Below, piece by piece: positions 41,474-49,917 of a stretch of DNA of 64,000 bases. The notes below the pieces were generated by a model, which saw only the letters and a list, made by a program, of their open reading frames with translations, had not been told where the DNA came from and searched no databases. Position 1 is the stretch's first letter; each line of letters begins with the position of its first letter. The stretch is from Terriglobia bacterium (GTDB taxonomy: Bacteria; Acidobacteriota; Terriglobia; Bryobacterales; Bryobacteraceae), in the NCBI GenBank assembly GCA_025363475.1, contig JANYDS010000083.1:1-64000 (forward strand), given 5' to 3'. A program made the position numbers and the translations under genes.

Positions 41474-42667
41474 ATGCTGCTGCGCTTCGTCAGTGAATCG
41501 GTCCGCCGTGCGCCTAAACGCAAGGCTCTGATCATTGCTGCGATTGCTATGGGTTCGGCTGTCGCCACTGCGATGCTTGGCGTGATGCTCGACATCGGCG
41601 ATAAGGTGAACCGCGAGTTGCGTGCGGAGGGTGCCAACATCCTGGTAACGCCGCGCAACGGCTATATCGACGAAGCCCTTGTACCCAAAGTAAAAGCCAT
41701 CTTTTGGGGGCTGAACATCCTTGGTTTTGCGCCCTCGCTGTCCGCTCAGGATGCAGGTGTGCCCGTGCAGGGCGTCTGGTTCAACCATCCCTATCGAACT
41801 CCGCAGGGCGAAACGAAGACCACAGGTATTCAGGCAGTGAATCCGGCGTGGCGCATCATCGACGGCCATATGGGCGAAGACCTGGCCAACGAAGCGGTTG
41901 TGGGTGCTGCCATCGCACGCCGCAACCACTGGAAACACGGCCAGAGAATCACCGTGCTCGGTGCGAGTTTCGAAATTGCCGGGGTAATCTCATCCGGAGA
42001 TGAAACGGATGACCGCATTCTGCTGCCGCTCATCCGCCTCCAAACGCTGACCGGCCGTCCCGGTCAGGTGGACCGTATGGAAGTGGCCGCGCTCACCAAG
42101 CCCGAAGATGACTTCGCGCGCAAGAACCCCAAGAGCATGACTCCCGCCGAATATGAGCGCTGGAGCTGTTCCAATTACGTCATCTCGCTCGCCCATGAAA
42201 TTGAAGAAGCCATGCCAGGGACGCAAGCCCGGCCCGTGCGCCGCGTGGCTGATTCTGAAGGCCGTATCCTCGACCGCGTAGGTGGCTTGATGAGTCTCAT
42301 TACCCTCGCGGCACTGCTCTCCGCAGGCCTCACGGTTTGGAGCCTTACGGCCACCACCATGATGGAGCGCCGGGGCGAAGTCGCCATCATGCAGGCCATC
42401 GGGGCCGGACGCGCCCTGATTGCGACTTTGTTCGGAGTTGAAATCGCTCTCACGGGTCTGGTGGGCGGCTTCATCGGAGCGATTGCCGGTGTCGCTCTGG
42501 CGCATTTTGTTGGCGAATCCGTCTTCCACGGGACGGTGGAAGTCTCCTGGATTTTGCCCTTCCTCATCGTGATTGCGGCCATGGCCGTTGCCCTGGCGGG
42601 TGCCGCGCAGCCGCTGCGCCATACCTTGAGTCTTGATCCCGCGATGACCCTGCGGGAAGGCGTCTAA
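41474..42667 (+). CDS. FtsX/MacB-like ABC transporter permease
   Basis: A 397-residue permease with the MacB/FtsX layout: N-terminal helix (KALIIAAIAMGSAVATAML), a long periplasmic domain (about 45-265, starting NRELRAEGANILVTPRNGYI), then three helices at the C-terminus (LITLAALLSAGLTVWSL, ALIATLFGVEIALTGLVGGF, FLIVIAAMAVALAGAAQPLR). It is the counterpart of Cj1661/Cj1662-type proteins in the Campylobacter iron locus. It starts three bases after the FTR1 stop, and its stop touches the start of the second permease, so the two permeases probably form a heterodimer. Confidence 0.88.
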   Translation: MLLRFVSESVRRAPKRKALIIAAIAMGSAVATAMLGVMLDIGDKVNRELRAEGANILVTPRNGYIDEALVPKVKAIFWGLNILGFAPSLSAQDAGVPVQGVWFNHPYRTPQGETKTTGIQAVNPAWRIIDGHMGEDLANEAVVGAAIARRNHWKHGQRITVLGASFEIAGVISSGDETDDRILLPLIRLQTLTGRPGQVDRMEVAALTKPEDDFARKNPKSMTPAEYERWSCSNYVISLAHEIEEAMPGTQARPVRRVADSEGRILDRVGGLMSLITLAALLSAGLTVWSLTATTMMERRGEVAIMQAIGAGRALIATLFGVEIALTGLVGGFIGAIAGVALAHFVGESVFHGTVEVSWILPFLIVIAAMAVALAGAAQPLRHTLSLDPAMTLREGV

Positions 42668-43675
42668 GTGTTCTTCAAGTTCATCATCCGCGCGCTCAAA
42701 TATCGTAAACAACGACTGCTGCTGGCCTTTGCCGCGCTGGCTGTAGCGGCAGCGCTGGCGACAGTACTCTTTGGAACTTACGGCACTGTGGAACGCCGCC
42801 TGCGCGATGAATTTCGTGCCTATGGTGCCAATATCACCGCCGTCCCGGTGGGTGGAACCACGGTACCCATCGAAGTGGTTGCTGCGGCGGAACGTTTAGG
42901 TGCTAATGCTGCCCCGTTCGTGATGAACGGTGAGCAGGTTGGGTTCATCCCCGCCAAAACCGAGCCGTTAACTTCTTTCTGGCATGTGCGGGGCAGCCGA
43001 ACCCCAGCGCCTGGAGAATGTCTTGCGGGCGAGTTGATGAACCTCAGCCTCGGTGCCTCTTATAAAGGCTGCCGGGTAGTCGGCATTGTCTCCACCGGCG
43101 GCCCTGAAGACCAGCAGATTTTTTCGCCGCTGGGCGAGACGTCTCTCGCCAGCTATGTTCAAATCCGCGCGCCGGGTGATCGCATGGATCAAATCCGTGC
43201 AGAACTTTCCAAACAATTCCCTACTGTTGATTTCCGCAGCATCCGCGCCGTAACCGATACCGAGAATGCTGTGGTTCTCAAGATCCGCGCCTCACTGCTG
43301 GCTCTGACCCTCGTCATCCTGATCATTACCACCCTTTGCGTTACCGGCAACTTCACCGAAATGGTGCTCGAACGAGCCAAGGAAATCGCGATTCTGAAAG
43401 CGCTGGGCGCTGCCGAACGCCGTATCGCCGCTTTCTTCATTTCCGAATCCGCCGCCCTGGCCCTGGCCGCAACTCTGGTGGGCTATGTGGCGGGTGTGTT
43501 CGCGGCTGCCGCCATCGGACGGCAGATCTTTGGTGGCGCATTCCGCCCGCAGCCGGATGCCATGGTTTTCGCGGGAGTGATCGTCGTCATGCTCGTAGTC
43601 GCCACCACCGCCACCGCCATCGCAGCCGCGCGGATCTGGTCGATTGAGCCTGCGATGATTTTGAGAGGCGAATGA
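42668..43675 (+). CDS. FtsX/MacB-like ABC transporter permease (second subunit)
   Basis: A 335-residue homologue of the preceding permease, starting with GTG directly after the stop of the first. The same motif is at the N-terminal end (RLRDEFRAYGANITAVPVGG), with a shorter periplasmic domain and the FtsX triple helix at the C-terminus (LTLVILIITTLCVTGNFTEM, then AKEIAILKALGAAERRI for the ATPase-contact loop, and ending [11 protein letters not shown]). The contact loop fits a MacB-type ATPase. It overlaps the ATPase gene by four bases. In this family the pair transmits force rather than acting as a pore. Confidence 0.88.
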   Translation: MFFKFIIRALKYRKQRLLLAFAALAVAAALATVLFGTYGTVERRLRDEFRAYGANITAVPVGGTTVPIEVVAAAERLGANAAPFVMNGEQVGFIPAKTEPLTSFWHVRGSRTPAPGECLAGELMNLSLGASYKGCRVVGIVSTGGPEDQQIFSPLGETSLASYVQIRAPGDRMDQIRAELSKQFPTVDFRSIRAVTDTENAVVLKIRASLLALTLVILIITTLCVTGNFTEMVLERAKEIAILKALGAAERRIAAFFISESAALALAATLVGYVAGVFAAAAIGRQIFGGAFRPQPDAMVFAGVIVVMLVVATTATAIAAARIWSIEPAMILRGE

Positions 43676-44790
43676 GCTTTATCGAATTAGCAGATGTCCA
43701 CAAGACCTATGGAACAGGCACCTCTGCGGTCAGCGCGCTGGACGGCTTGAGTTTCACCGCCGATCAGGGCGAATGGATTGCCATCATGGGGCCTTCCGGC
43801 TCCGGCAAAACTACGCTGCTGAACCTGCTGGGCTGCCTGGACCAGGCGTCAACGGGCGTGGTCCATATCGCGGGCAGTGACACCTCGAAACTCAGTCGTT
43901 CCGAACTCACAAAATTCCGCAGCGAAACTGTCGGCTTCATCTTCCAGCAGTTCCATCTTGTGCCGCACCTCACGGCTCTTGAGAACGTGATGCTAGCCCA
44001 GTATTTCCACAGCATGACGGATGAAAAGGAAGCGATGCAGGCACTGCAACAGGTGGGTATGGAGGAGCGTGCCAACCATCTGCCCTCCCAGCTTTCCGGC
44101 GGCGAGCAGCAGCGCGTGGCCATCGCACGGGCGCTGGTGAACGACCCTAAAATCATCCTCGCCGACGAACCCACCGGCAACCTCGACGCGGAGAATCAGC
44201 GTATCGTCCTCGGTCTGCTCAGTGACCTTCATGCCAAAGGGCGGGGAATCGTGATGGTCACCCACGATGAAAGTGTCGGCCGTCTGGCGGACCGGCGGCT
44301 GAACCTGGAACACGGCAAGATCAAAGAAACCGTCGTTTTCTCCGCTGAAGAGAACGAAGATTTCGATGAGGTCCTCGAACACATCTGGACCCGCAGCGAA
44401 CCCACCGATCACCTGCACGCGACTGAGTACACCGAAGTGCAGTGGCGTCGGCTGGTCAACGTAATGACGCGTATCGGGCTGCTGAAGATTGAGAATGGCG
44501 AGACCGTTTTCACTCCCAGAGGCGAAGAGCGCGCCCGGATCGTCATCCGCCGCCATCGTCTGTCCGAGCGTTTGTTTGTCGATATTCTGACCATCCGCGA
44601 CGACCACGAAATTGAAGAGAGCGCCTGCAAGTTCGAGCACATTCTGAGCCCTGAAGTGACGGACAAAATGTGCGCCCTGCTGGGCCACCCCACTGAATGC
44701 CCTCACGGCAGCCCCATTCCGCCCGGCCCCTGCTGCCCCGGCTGGGATGCCTGGTTTGATAGGCTCATATATCCATGCATAATGTCGTAA
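43672..44790 (+). CDS. MacB-type ABC ATPase with a C-terminal DtxR-like metal-sensing domain
   Basis: A 372-residue fusion. Residues 1-225 are a complete ATPase: Walker A GPSGSGKT (40-47), Q-loop Q92, signature [14 protein letters not shown] (141-154), Walker B IILADE (161-166) and His198. Residues 230-350 match DtxR/MntR regulators: a winged-helix-like part ([34 protein letters not shown]) followed by the dimerisation and metal-binding segment [14 protein letters not shown] (His295, Glu299) and [14 protein letters not shown] (Cys319, Glu322, His323), then CPHGSPIP. These equal the ligands His79, Glu83, Cys102, Glu105 and His106 of DtxR; DtxR His98 is replaced by Glu. The DNA-recognition helix looks shortened, so metal-gated control of the ATPase is as likely as transcription control. 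The fusion is clear in one frame with no interruption. Confidence 0.85.
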   Translation: MSFIELADVHKTYGTGTSAVSALDGLSFTADQGEWIAIMGPSGSGKTTLLNLLGCLDQASTGVVHIAGSDTSKLSRSELTKFRSETVGFIFQQFHLVPHLTALENVMLAQYFHSMTDEKEAMQALQQVGMEERANHLPSQLSGGEQQRVAIARALVNDPKIILADEPTGNLDAENQRIVLGLLSDLHAKGRGIVMVTHDESVGRLADRRLNLEHGKIKETVVFSAEENEDFDEVLEHIWTRSEPTDHLHATEYTEVQWRRLVNVMTRIGLLKIENGETVFTPRGEERARIVIRRHRLSERLFVDILTIRDDHEIEESACKFEHILSPEVTDKMCALLGHPTECPHGSPIPPGPCCPGWDAWFDRLIYPCIMS

Positions 44791-45698
44791 TCATTGGTTC
44801 CGGCTGCGCCGGTAACACGGCCGCCATCTATACGGCCCGTGCCAGCCTCAAACCCCTTGTCATTAAAGGCGTTGAAGTGGGCGGTCAGCTTTCACTCACC
44901 ACCGAAGTCGAGAACTTTCCCGGTTTCCCGCAGGGAATTCTTGGCCCGGAGCTGGTTGAGAACATGAAACTACAGGCCGAACGCTTCGGTGCCGTCTATC
45001 TGGATGGCGAGGTCAGCGAAGCCGATCTCTCAAAACGCCCCTTCCGCCTGAAAGTGGAAGGGGAATGGCTTGAAACCAGCACACTTATTGTAGCTTCCGG
45101 TGCCAAAGCCCGCTGGCTTGATCTGCCGTCGGAACAGAAGCTGATCGGCCACGGCGTCAGTTCGTGCGCCACCTGCGACGGGTTCTTCTACCGTGAGAAA
45201 AAAATCATGGTGATTGGTGGTGGGGATTCGGCTATGGAAGAGGCCAATTTCCTCACCCGTTTCGGCAGTTCGGTGGCTCTGGTTCACCGGAAAGATACGT
45301 TCCGCGCCTCGAAGATTATGCTCGACCGGGCGAAGGCCAACCCGAAGATCGAGTTCATCCTGAACACCACTGTGGACGAAGTTTATGACGTTTCGCAGAA
45401 CATTGTGACCGGTGTCCGGCTGCATAACCTGGTGACCGGCGAGAAGTGGGACCGGGACGTGGACGGGTTCTTCGTCGCTATCGGCCACATCCCGAATACT
45501 CAGGTGTTCAAAGGCCAGCTTGATCTTGATGCCGACGGCTATCTGATATCGCATGGTGGCGCGCGTACGAATATCACCGGAGTGTTCCATGCGGGCGACG
45601 TGCAGGACCGGATTTACCGCCAGGCAATTACCGCAGCCGGTGCAGGTTGCATGGCTGCAATTGAAGCCGAAAAACTGCTGGAAGCGGAGGGCCACTAA
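44775..45698 (+). CDS. trxB: Thioredoxin reductase-like flavoprotein
   Basis: A 307-residue FAD/NADPH disulfide reductase of TrxB size. FAD site [20 protein letters not shown] (with Cys in place of the more usual Pro), redox CATC (131-134) in SSCATCDGFFYR, NADPH site IGGGDSAMEEANFLTRFGSS, and FHAGDVQDRIYRQAITAAGAG near the end. It would pass electrons to thioredoxin. Its start overlaps the ATPase-DtxR gene by 16 bases, so it belongs to the iron run. In Campylobacter the comparable locus carries thioredoxin-like genes, so a link of iron transport to thiol redox is plausible. Confidence 0.92.
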   Translation: MHNVVIIGSGCAGNTAAIYTARASLKPLVIKGVEVGGQLSLTTEVENFPGFPQGILGPELVENMKLQAERFGAVYLDGEVSEADLSKRPFRLKVEGEWLETSTLIVASGAKARWLDLPSEQKLIGHGVSSCATCDGFFYREKKIMVIGGGDSAMEEANFLTRFGSSVALVHRKDTFRASKIMLDRAKANPKIEFILNTTVDEVYDVSQNIVTGVRLHNLVTGEKWDRDVDGFFVAIGHIPNTQVFKGQLDLDADGYLISHGGARTNITGVFHAGDVQDRIYRQAITAAGAGCMAAIEAEKLLEAEGH

Positions 45699-45700
45699 CG

Positions 45701-46066
45701 ATGATCGAAAGACTGACACCCCCGGGTTCACCCGTTCCCAAAGGGCCTTATTCACCTGTGGTTAAGGCTGGCGGATTTGTGTTCCTGGCCGGACAGGTGC
45801 CTTCCGAGCAGGGCGATATTACCCATGAAACCCGCCAGGTTTTGAGCAATGTGAAAGCTATGCTGGAAGGTGTGGGTTCGTCGATTGCTGATGCCGTCAA
45901 GGTGGTGGTCTATCTGGCGGATGGTGCCGATTTCGCAGCGATGAATGCGGTTTATGCGGAATTTTTTGGCGACAATAAACCAGTCCGTACCACCATCGTT
46001 TGCAAGTTCTTCGCGGACATCAAGATCGAAGTGGATTGTACTGCGTACTCACCATCTTCCCGTTAG
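45701..46066 (+). CDS. ridA: RidA-family protein
   Basis: A 121-residue trimeric RidA/YjgF protein. PGSPVPKGPYSPVVKAGGFV, FLAGQVPSEQGDITHETRQV, VKVVVYLADGADFAAMNAVY and the closing RTTIVCKFFADIKIEVDC follow the family closely, including the arginine expected to bind the substrate carboxylate. RidA hydrolyses reactive enamine/imine intermediates from PLP enzymes. It begins two bases after the trxB stop and is the last gene of the run; its 3' end overlaps the convergent glycosyltransferase gene by 47 bases. Confidence 0.9.
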   Translation: MIERLTPPGSPVPKGPYSPVVKAGGFVFLAGQVPSEQGDITHETRQVLSNVKAMLEGVGSSIADAVKVVVYLADGADFAAMNAVYAEFFGDNKPVRTTIVCKFFADIKIEVDCTAYSPSSR

Positions 46067-47087
46067 CGCTTAGTTTGTACTTAATGCCGCGCCATTCGAC
46101 TGTGTTTCCGGTCATGCCTGCGGCCCAGACAGCGAAACCAAACAGGTCTCGGAACGGCACGAACGGCAGCAATTTTGCCTCAGTATAAAAGCTGGCAGTG
46201 AGCAGGCGAACCGCGAGCCCCGCCACTGCAAACGGCCAGTTCGCGAACAGACACCAGAAGCTCAGTTGCGTCACTACATAGCCGAAGTAACCCGCTGTTC
46301 GCGAGACACGAATCGTCCGCGACCAGCGCACCTGGTGCTTCCAGACATCCAGCCAGGTACCTGCGCCGAGGTTGGTTTCCACCACCACATCTGACATGGC
46401 CACGCGCCCGATGCGCGCACCCAGCTGATAATCATCCGCGAGGTATTCGCGAATCGCCGCGAAGCCTCCAATGGCATGCAAGTCCGCCACACGAAATGCC
46501 ATTGTGGACCCCAGAGCGAAGCCGCCAGAAGCCACCAGCCGAGCTACCAATACACTGGGAGCAAACTCAGTCGCAATCCCCAGAGCCTCCGCCTTCGACG
46601 GGATCGAGGCACCCCGGCCCCGGTACAGGCAGGTGACAATACCCACGCCCGGATCGGCCAGTAACCCGATGACGCGCTTCAGGTAGTCCGGCTCTACAAC
46701 AATGTCGCTGTCATTCACCAGCAGCACGTCATACCGTGCGGCTGCGGCCAGAATTTCGAGTGACCCCACTTTGCCGTTGGGCGCATCGCTGGTGGAATCC
46801 AGCACCTGAATCGCAAGGGCAGGGAAGTCCCGCTGCAGGCGTTCGATATCCTCGCGGGCGGGGTCGTTTGGGGCCGCTCCGAAAATCAATTCGAACTGCG
46901 GATATTGCTGGACCGAATGGGACCGGATCGCTTCAAAAAACTGCGGATCGCGCCCGCGCACCGGCTTCAGAATCGAGACCGGCGGAGTGAAATCGGGAAC
47001 CACCAGCTTGCGGCGGAACTTGAGCGCACCCGCAAGCGCCAGCAGGTTGTAACCGATGCCGCAGCCGACCAGAATCTCGGCTATCAC
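46020..47087 (-). CDS. hpnI: HpnI-like glycosyltransferase (hopanoid/ceramide glucosyltransferase family)
   Basis: A 355-residue membrane GT2/GT21 enzyme. N-terminal helix, then PPVSILKPVRGRDPQFFEAI, the aspartates in GKVGSLEI and VNDSDIVVEPDYL, the EYLADDYQLGARIG catalytic region and the QVRW motif (HQVRWSRTIR), then C-terminal helices. This is the ceramide-glucosyltransferase-like layout of HpnI, which adds GlcNAc to bacteriohopanetetrol. The HpnI call is supported by the neighbouring HpnJ-like gene; a glycolipid synthase of another kind is the alternative. It ends the minus-strand run of hpnJ-DMT-DMT-hpnI and overlaps the DMT gene by four bases. Confidence 0.82.
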   Translation of the reverse strand: MIAEILVGCGIGYNLLALAGALKFRRKLVVPDFTPPVSILKPVRGRDPQFFEAIRSHSVQQYPQFELIFGAAPNDPAREDIERLQRDFPALAIQVLDSTSDAPNGKVGSLEILAAAARYDVLLVNDSDIVVEPDYLKRVIGLLADPGVGIVTCLYRGRGASIPSKAEALGIATEFAPSVLVARLVASGGFALGSTMAFRVADLHAIGGFAAIREYLADDYQLGARIGRVAMSDVVVETNLGAGTWLDVWKHQVRWSRTIRVSRTAGYFGYVVTQLSFWCLFANWPFAVAGLAVRLLTASFYTEAKLLPFVPFRDLFGFAVWAAGMTGNTVEWRGIKYKLSANGKMVSTQYNPLRS

Positions 47088-47395
47088 CTTGTTACAAAAA
47101 CCACACCGGCAAGGATCAGACCTACTCCGGCCCAGCGCCGCCAGTCGACATTTTCTTTCAGCAAAACTTTCGCCAGCAGCGTTTCCGGAATGAACGTCGC
47201 TGCCGACATCGGCACTGCGAAACTCATGGGCGCTATTGAAACCAGCTTCATGAAAGTGAAAAACGAAATGGCCATCGCGGAAGTTGAAATCACGATGAGC
47301 GTCTTGTTCACAGGCGTCGCACGCATGCCCATGGAGCGAAGAACATCACCCACTGTAGTGGCGGCGACCAGGATCAGGACCAGAATCCACTTCAT
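47084..47395 (-). CDS. Half-size DMT (EamA/SMR-like) transporter subunit 1
   Basis: A 103-residue membrane protein with four helices (WILVLILVAATTVGDVLRSM, TLIVISTSAMAISFFTFMKL, SFAVPMSAATFIPETLLAKV, WAGVGLILAGVVFVTR), the size and pattern of one repeat of the drug/metabolite transporter superfamily. The pair with the next gene recalls ArnE/ArnF, which flips a lipid-linked aminosugar. Overlaps at both ends (ATGA) show coupled translation within the hopanoid locus. A partner role in flipping a lipid-linked sugar is inference. Confidence 0.82.
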   Translation of the reverse strand: MKWILVLILVAATTVGDVLRSMGMRATPVNKTLIVISTSAMAISFFTFMKLVSIAPMSFAVPMSAATFIPETLLAKVLLKENVDWRRWAGVGLILAGVVFVTR

Positions 47396-47778
47396 CCCTG
47401 CGGCCCTGTCTTACTGACGAGCGTGACACCTGCGGTAATGAGCAAAATGCCGAACCACCGCGCCGGGGAGACCTCTTCGCCCAGCAAAAACCGTGCCGCA
47501 AAGGCCGTCACTACGTAGCCAATCGCCGTGATGGGCATGACGTAACTGAGGTCCGCCCAACTGAGCAGAGCCATGTGAGTGATGGTCCAGAGAATCAGCA
47601 GAGCCACGCCCAGCGCGACCCACGGATGGAAGAGCGCGGCGATCAGGGCGAACGGCGAATTGCCGATATCGCCCAGCTGGGTCATACCTTTGGTGAGAGC
47701 CGAATTTCCGGCTACGTTACTGAGTACGGTGAGGACCGTAAACAGCCGGGTTTTAGCTCTTAAATCAGTCGCCCGCAT
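47392..47778 (-). CDS. Half-size DMT (EamA/SMR-like) transporter subunit 2
   Basis: A 128-residue membrane protein with four helices: FTVLTVLSNVAGNSALTKGM, PWVALGVALLILWTITHMAL, SYVMPITAIGYVVTAFAARF and WFGILLITAGVTLVSKTG. It is a single EamA-like repeat, related to its downstream neighbour, and probably forms a heterodimer with it. ATG 47778 overlaps the hpnJ-like gene by 14 bases; the frame is open further up inside that gene without similarity. In known hopanoid loci the deacetylase HpnK lies near here; it is missing. Confidence 0.82.
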   Translation of the reverse strand: MRATDLRAKTRLFTVLTVLSNVAGNSALTKGMTQLGDIGNSPFALIAALFHPWVALGVALLILWTITHMALLSWADLSYVMPITAIGYVVTAFAARFLLGEEVSPARWFGILLITAGVTLVSKTGPQG

Positions 47779-49240
47779 TCGCCGAAACGGTGGTCTGCGC
47801 CCGCAGGTTTTGCGCACGCTGTTCCGCAATGAACTTCTTGCGACGAGAACGCAGGGCCATGTATTCAATGGCTTCTTTGGTGAGGCGTTTGCGGTCATGC
47901 GAATTGAAAATGACCTTGCTCACCATGCGCCACACGACCTTGGGGCGGAAATAATATTCGCTGTAGAACTTCTCAACCCAGTCCATCAGTTCGGCTTCGT
48001 TGAGGTTCTCATAAACCACTTTGGGAAGCTGGTTGCCCCGCTCATCCACAATGTTGCCAAGGGAAATGAGGTTGTTCTTTTTCGCGTAATCGTAGAACTC
48101 AGTGCCGGGGTAGGGATGGGCAATCGAGACCTGAATGGTTTCGTTGTCGAGCTTCTTGGCGAAGTCGATAGTCTTGCGGATACTCTCTTTGGTTTCACCC
48201 GGCAGGCCGACGATGAAATCGCCGTGAATCACCAGACCCAGCTTCTTGCAGTTCGCTGTGAAGCGCTCGGCCATATCGATGGTCGCGCCCTTCTTGATGT
48301 TCTTCAGGATTTGCGGATCGCCCGATTCGTAACCCACGATGAGCAGGCGGCAGCCCGCGTCCTTCATCGCTTTCAAGGTGTCGTAATCGGTGGTGACGCG
48401 CGACGTGCAACTCCACGTAAAGTTGAGCGGCTTCAGCTTGGAACAGAGTTCGATGGTGCGTTCCTTGCGGTAGTTGAAGGTATCGTCATCGAAGAAGATT
48501 TCCTTCAGTTCCGGGAAGGCTCCCAGTGCATACTGCACTTCGGCGGCGATGTCATCGCTGGAACGCAAGCGCCAGCGGTGGCCGGAATGGGTCTGCGGCC
48601 AGAGGCAGAAAGTACACATGGCGGGGCACCCGCGCGAAGTGTAAAGCGAGAGGAACGGACTCAGCAGGAACGGAACGTTGTAGTTCTTAATGTCGAGGTC
48701 GCGCTTGTAAGTTTTGGTGACCCAGGGCAGGGAATCCAGGTCCTCAATCATGGGGGCTTCCGGGTTGTTGACGATCGCGCCATCTTTGCGGAAACTGGCA
48801 CCCGGAATTTCTTCGAGCGGTGTGCCGTTCGCGTAGGCGACGATCTGATGGTCGAACTCGCGGCGGATGACGAAATCGATGGCGCTTGAGAAGTTGAGGG
48901 ATTTTTCCGGTTCGACGGTGACGGGCGGTCCTACGAAGCAGACCCTGAGGCCGGGGTTTGATTCCTTCATCATCGTGGCGATCTTGCAATCGACCTCGAA
49001 GCCGGGGGTGGAGGTGAACAGCACGAGCAATTCGAAATCCCGGGCCATTTCGACGGTTTGTTCAATGGAGATTTTATGCGGCGGCGCATCCACGACTTTG
49101 CTGTCCGGCAACATGCCAGCGGGATAGCAGAGCCACACGGGATACCAATAGGATTCGATTTCACGCGAGGCGGGCCAGCGGGAACTCGCACCTCCATCGA
49201 AGCCCTCGAAGGAAGGGGGATTCAGAAACAGGGTTTTCAT
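47765..49240 (-). CDS. hpnJ: HpnJ-like radical SAM enzyme (hopanoid cyclitol ether synthase)
   Basis: A 491-residue B12-type-fold plus radical SAM protein. The start KTLFLNPPSFEGFDGGASSR, and the three-cysteine cluster site TSRGCPAMCTFCLWPQ (CxxxCxxC), are typical of HpnJ, which converts the glucosamine on bacteriohopanetetrol to a cyclitol. Further support: HGDFIVGLPGETKESI and HPYPGTEFYDYAKK. It is the first of the four hopanoid-side-chain genes on this strand. No squalene-hopene cyclase or hpnH/hpnG is in the window, so the pathway must be completed elsewhere. Confidence 0.85.
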   Translation of the reverse strand: MKTLFLNPPSFEGFDGGASSRWPASREIESYWYPVWLCYPAGMLPDSKVVDAPPHKISIEQTVEMARDFELLVLFTSTPGFEVDCKIATMMKESNPGLRVCFVGPPVTVEPEKSLNFSSAIDFVIRREFDHQIVAYANGTPLEEIPGASFRKDGAIVNNPEAPMIEDLDSLPWVTKTYKRDLDIKNYNVPFLLSPFLSLYTSRGCPAMCTFCLWPQTHSGHRWRLRSSDDIAAEVQYALGAFPELKEIFFDDDTFNYRKERTIELCSKLKPLNFTWSCTSRVTTDYDTLKAMKDAGCRLLIVGYESGDPQILKNIKKGATIDMAERFTANCKKLGLVIHGDFIVGLPGETKESIRKTIDFAKKLDNETIQVSIAHPYPGTEFYDYAKKNNLISLGNIVDERGNQLPKVVYENLNEAELMDWVEKFYSEYYFRPKVVWRMVSKVIFNSHDRKRLTKEAIEYMALRSRRKKFIAEQRAQNLRAQTTVSANAGD

Positions 49241-49248
49241 GGTTGAAC

Positions 49249-49917
49249 CTATATTGTACCGTCCACAGGACGTACGGAATTGGGCTGCTGGCTAAGGTTT
49301 GCGATTGTGGACCAATTTTGTCTCGATTCATGCGGGTTGGGGGGAACTGCAGCGCCGGTTTTGCTGGTGATTTCGCGATTCGCAAAAACGAAGCCATTCG
49401 CGGCGGGCTCGGGTTGAGGTTCGGTTTTGCGCATGGCGATGGCCTCATTTAATTGCTGGGTGGCTTGTTTGATGGCGCGGTTGAGGCGCTGTTCGTAAAT
49501 GCTGAGGTTGGCGAAGGCGCGGGAATTGTCCTGGAAAGCGCGGGCGATGGCGAGGGCGTTGTGGAGGTCAGGGTCTTCGGTTTGGGCATCTTCGAAACCG
49601 GCGACTAGATTGTTGATAGAGAGGTGGAGCACGCCGTCTTCAATGGCTTTGATGCGGTTGATGCGCCAGTAGCTGTCCGCGATGGTTTGGGCCAGGTGGA
49701 TTTCTATGGAGGTTTGGGCCTGGAGACTGGTGATAATTTCCTGGGTAAATTTGTTATAGGCGTGGCGGTCGTCTTGGGGGAGAAGGACGGTTTGGCCCGT
49801 CAGGCCGTGGCGGACGGCGTTTATGGAGGAGTGCTTTTTGCCGGTTTCGGAGATGGGGCCGGTGGAGAGTTTGGAATTTTGGCGGTTGGCTTCGTGGCGG
49901 GCTGGGGTGGGTGACAT
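49249..49917 (-). CDS. STGP...NAxxHG-type helical protein (lineage-typical, unknown function)
   Basis: A 222-residue protein whose N-terminus has the signature NRQNSKLSTGPISETGKKHS followed by SINAVRHGLTG. This motif is common in Acidobacteriota proteins of unknown function, often scattered as repeated copies (recalled). The rest is helical (LAQTIADSYWRINRIKAIED, ARAFQDNSRAFANLSIYEQR, LNRAIKQATQQLNEA). ATG 49917 has GGAG at six bases; the frame starts at 49962 otherwise. It precedes hpnJ by eight bases but is probably unrelated. The later gene at 63079 has a similar body without the N-terminal motif. Confidence 0.72.
   Translation of the reverse strand: MSPTPARHEANRQNSKLSTGPISETGKKHSSINAVRHGLTGQTVLLPQDDRHAYNKFTQEIITSLQAQTSIEIHLAQTIADSYWRINRIKAIEDGVLHLSINNLVAGFEDAQTEDPDLHNALAIARAFQDNSRAFANLSIYEQRLNRAIKQATQQLNEAIAMRKTEPQPEPAANGFVFANREITSKTGAAVPPNPHESRQNWSTIANLSQQPNSVRPVDGTI

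Noticed and set aside
44775..45698. Cys in place of Pro in the FAD motif GSGCAG of TrxB as a defect
   Set aside because: I recall this variant in TrxB of several soil bacteria and plants, and the CATC redox site is intact, so it is not treated as damage.
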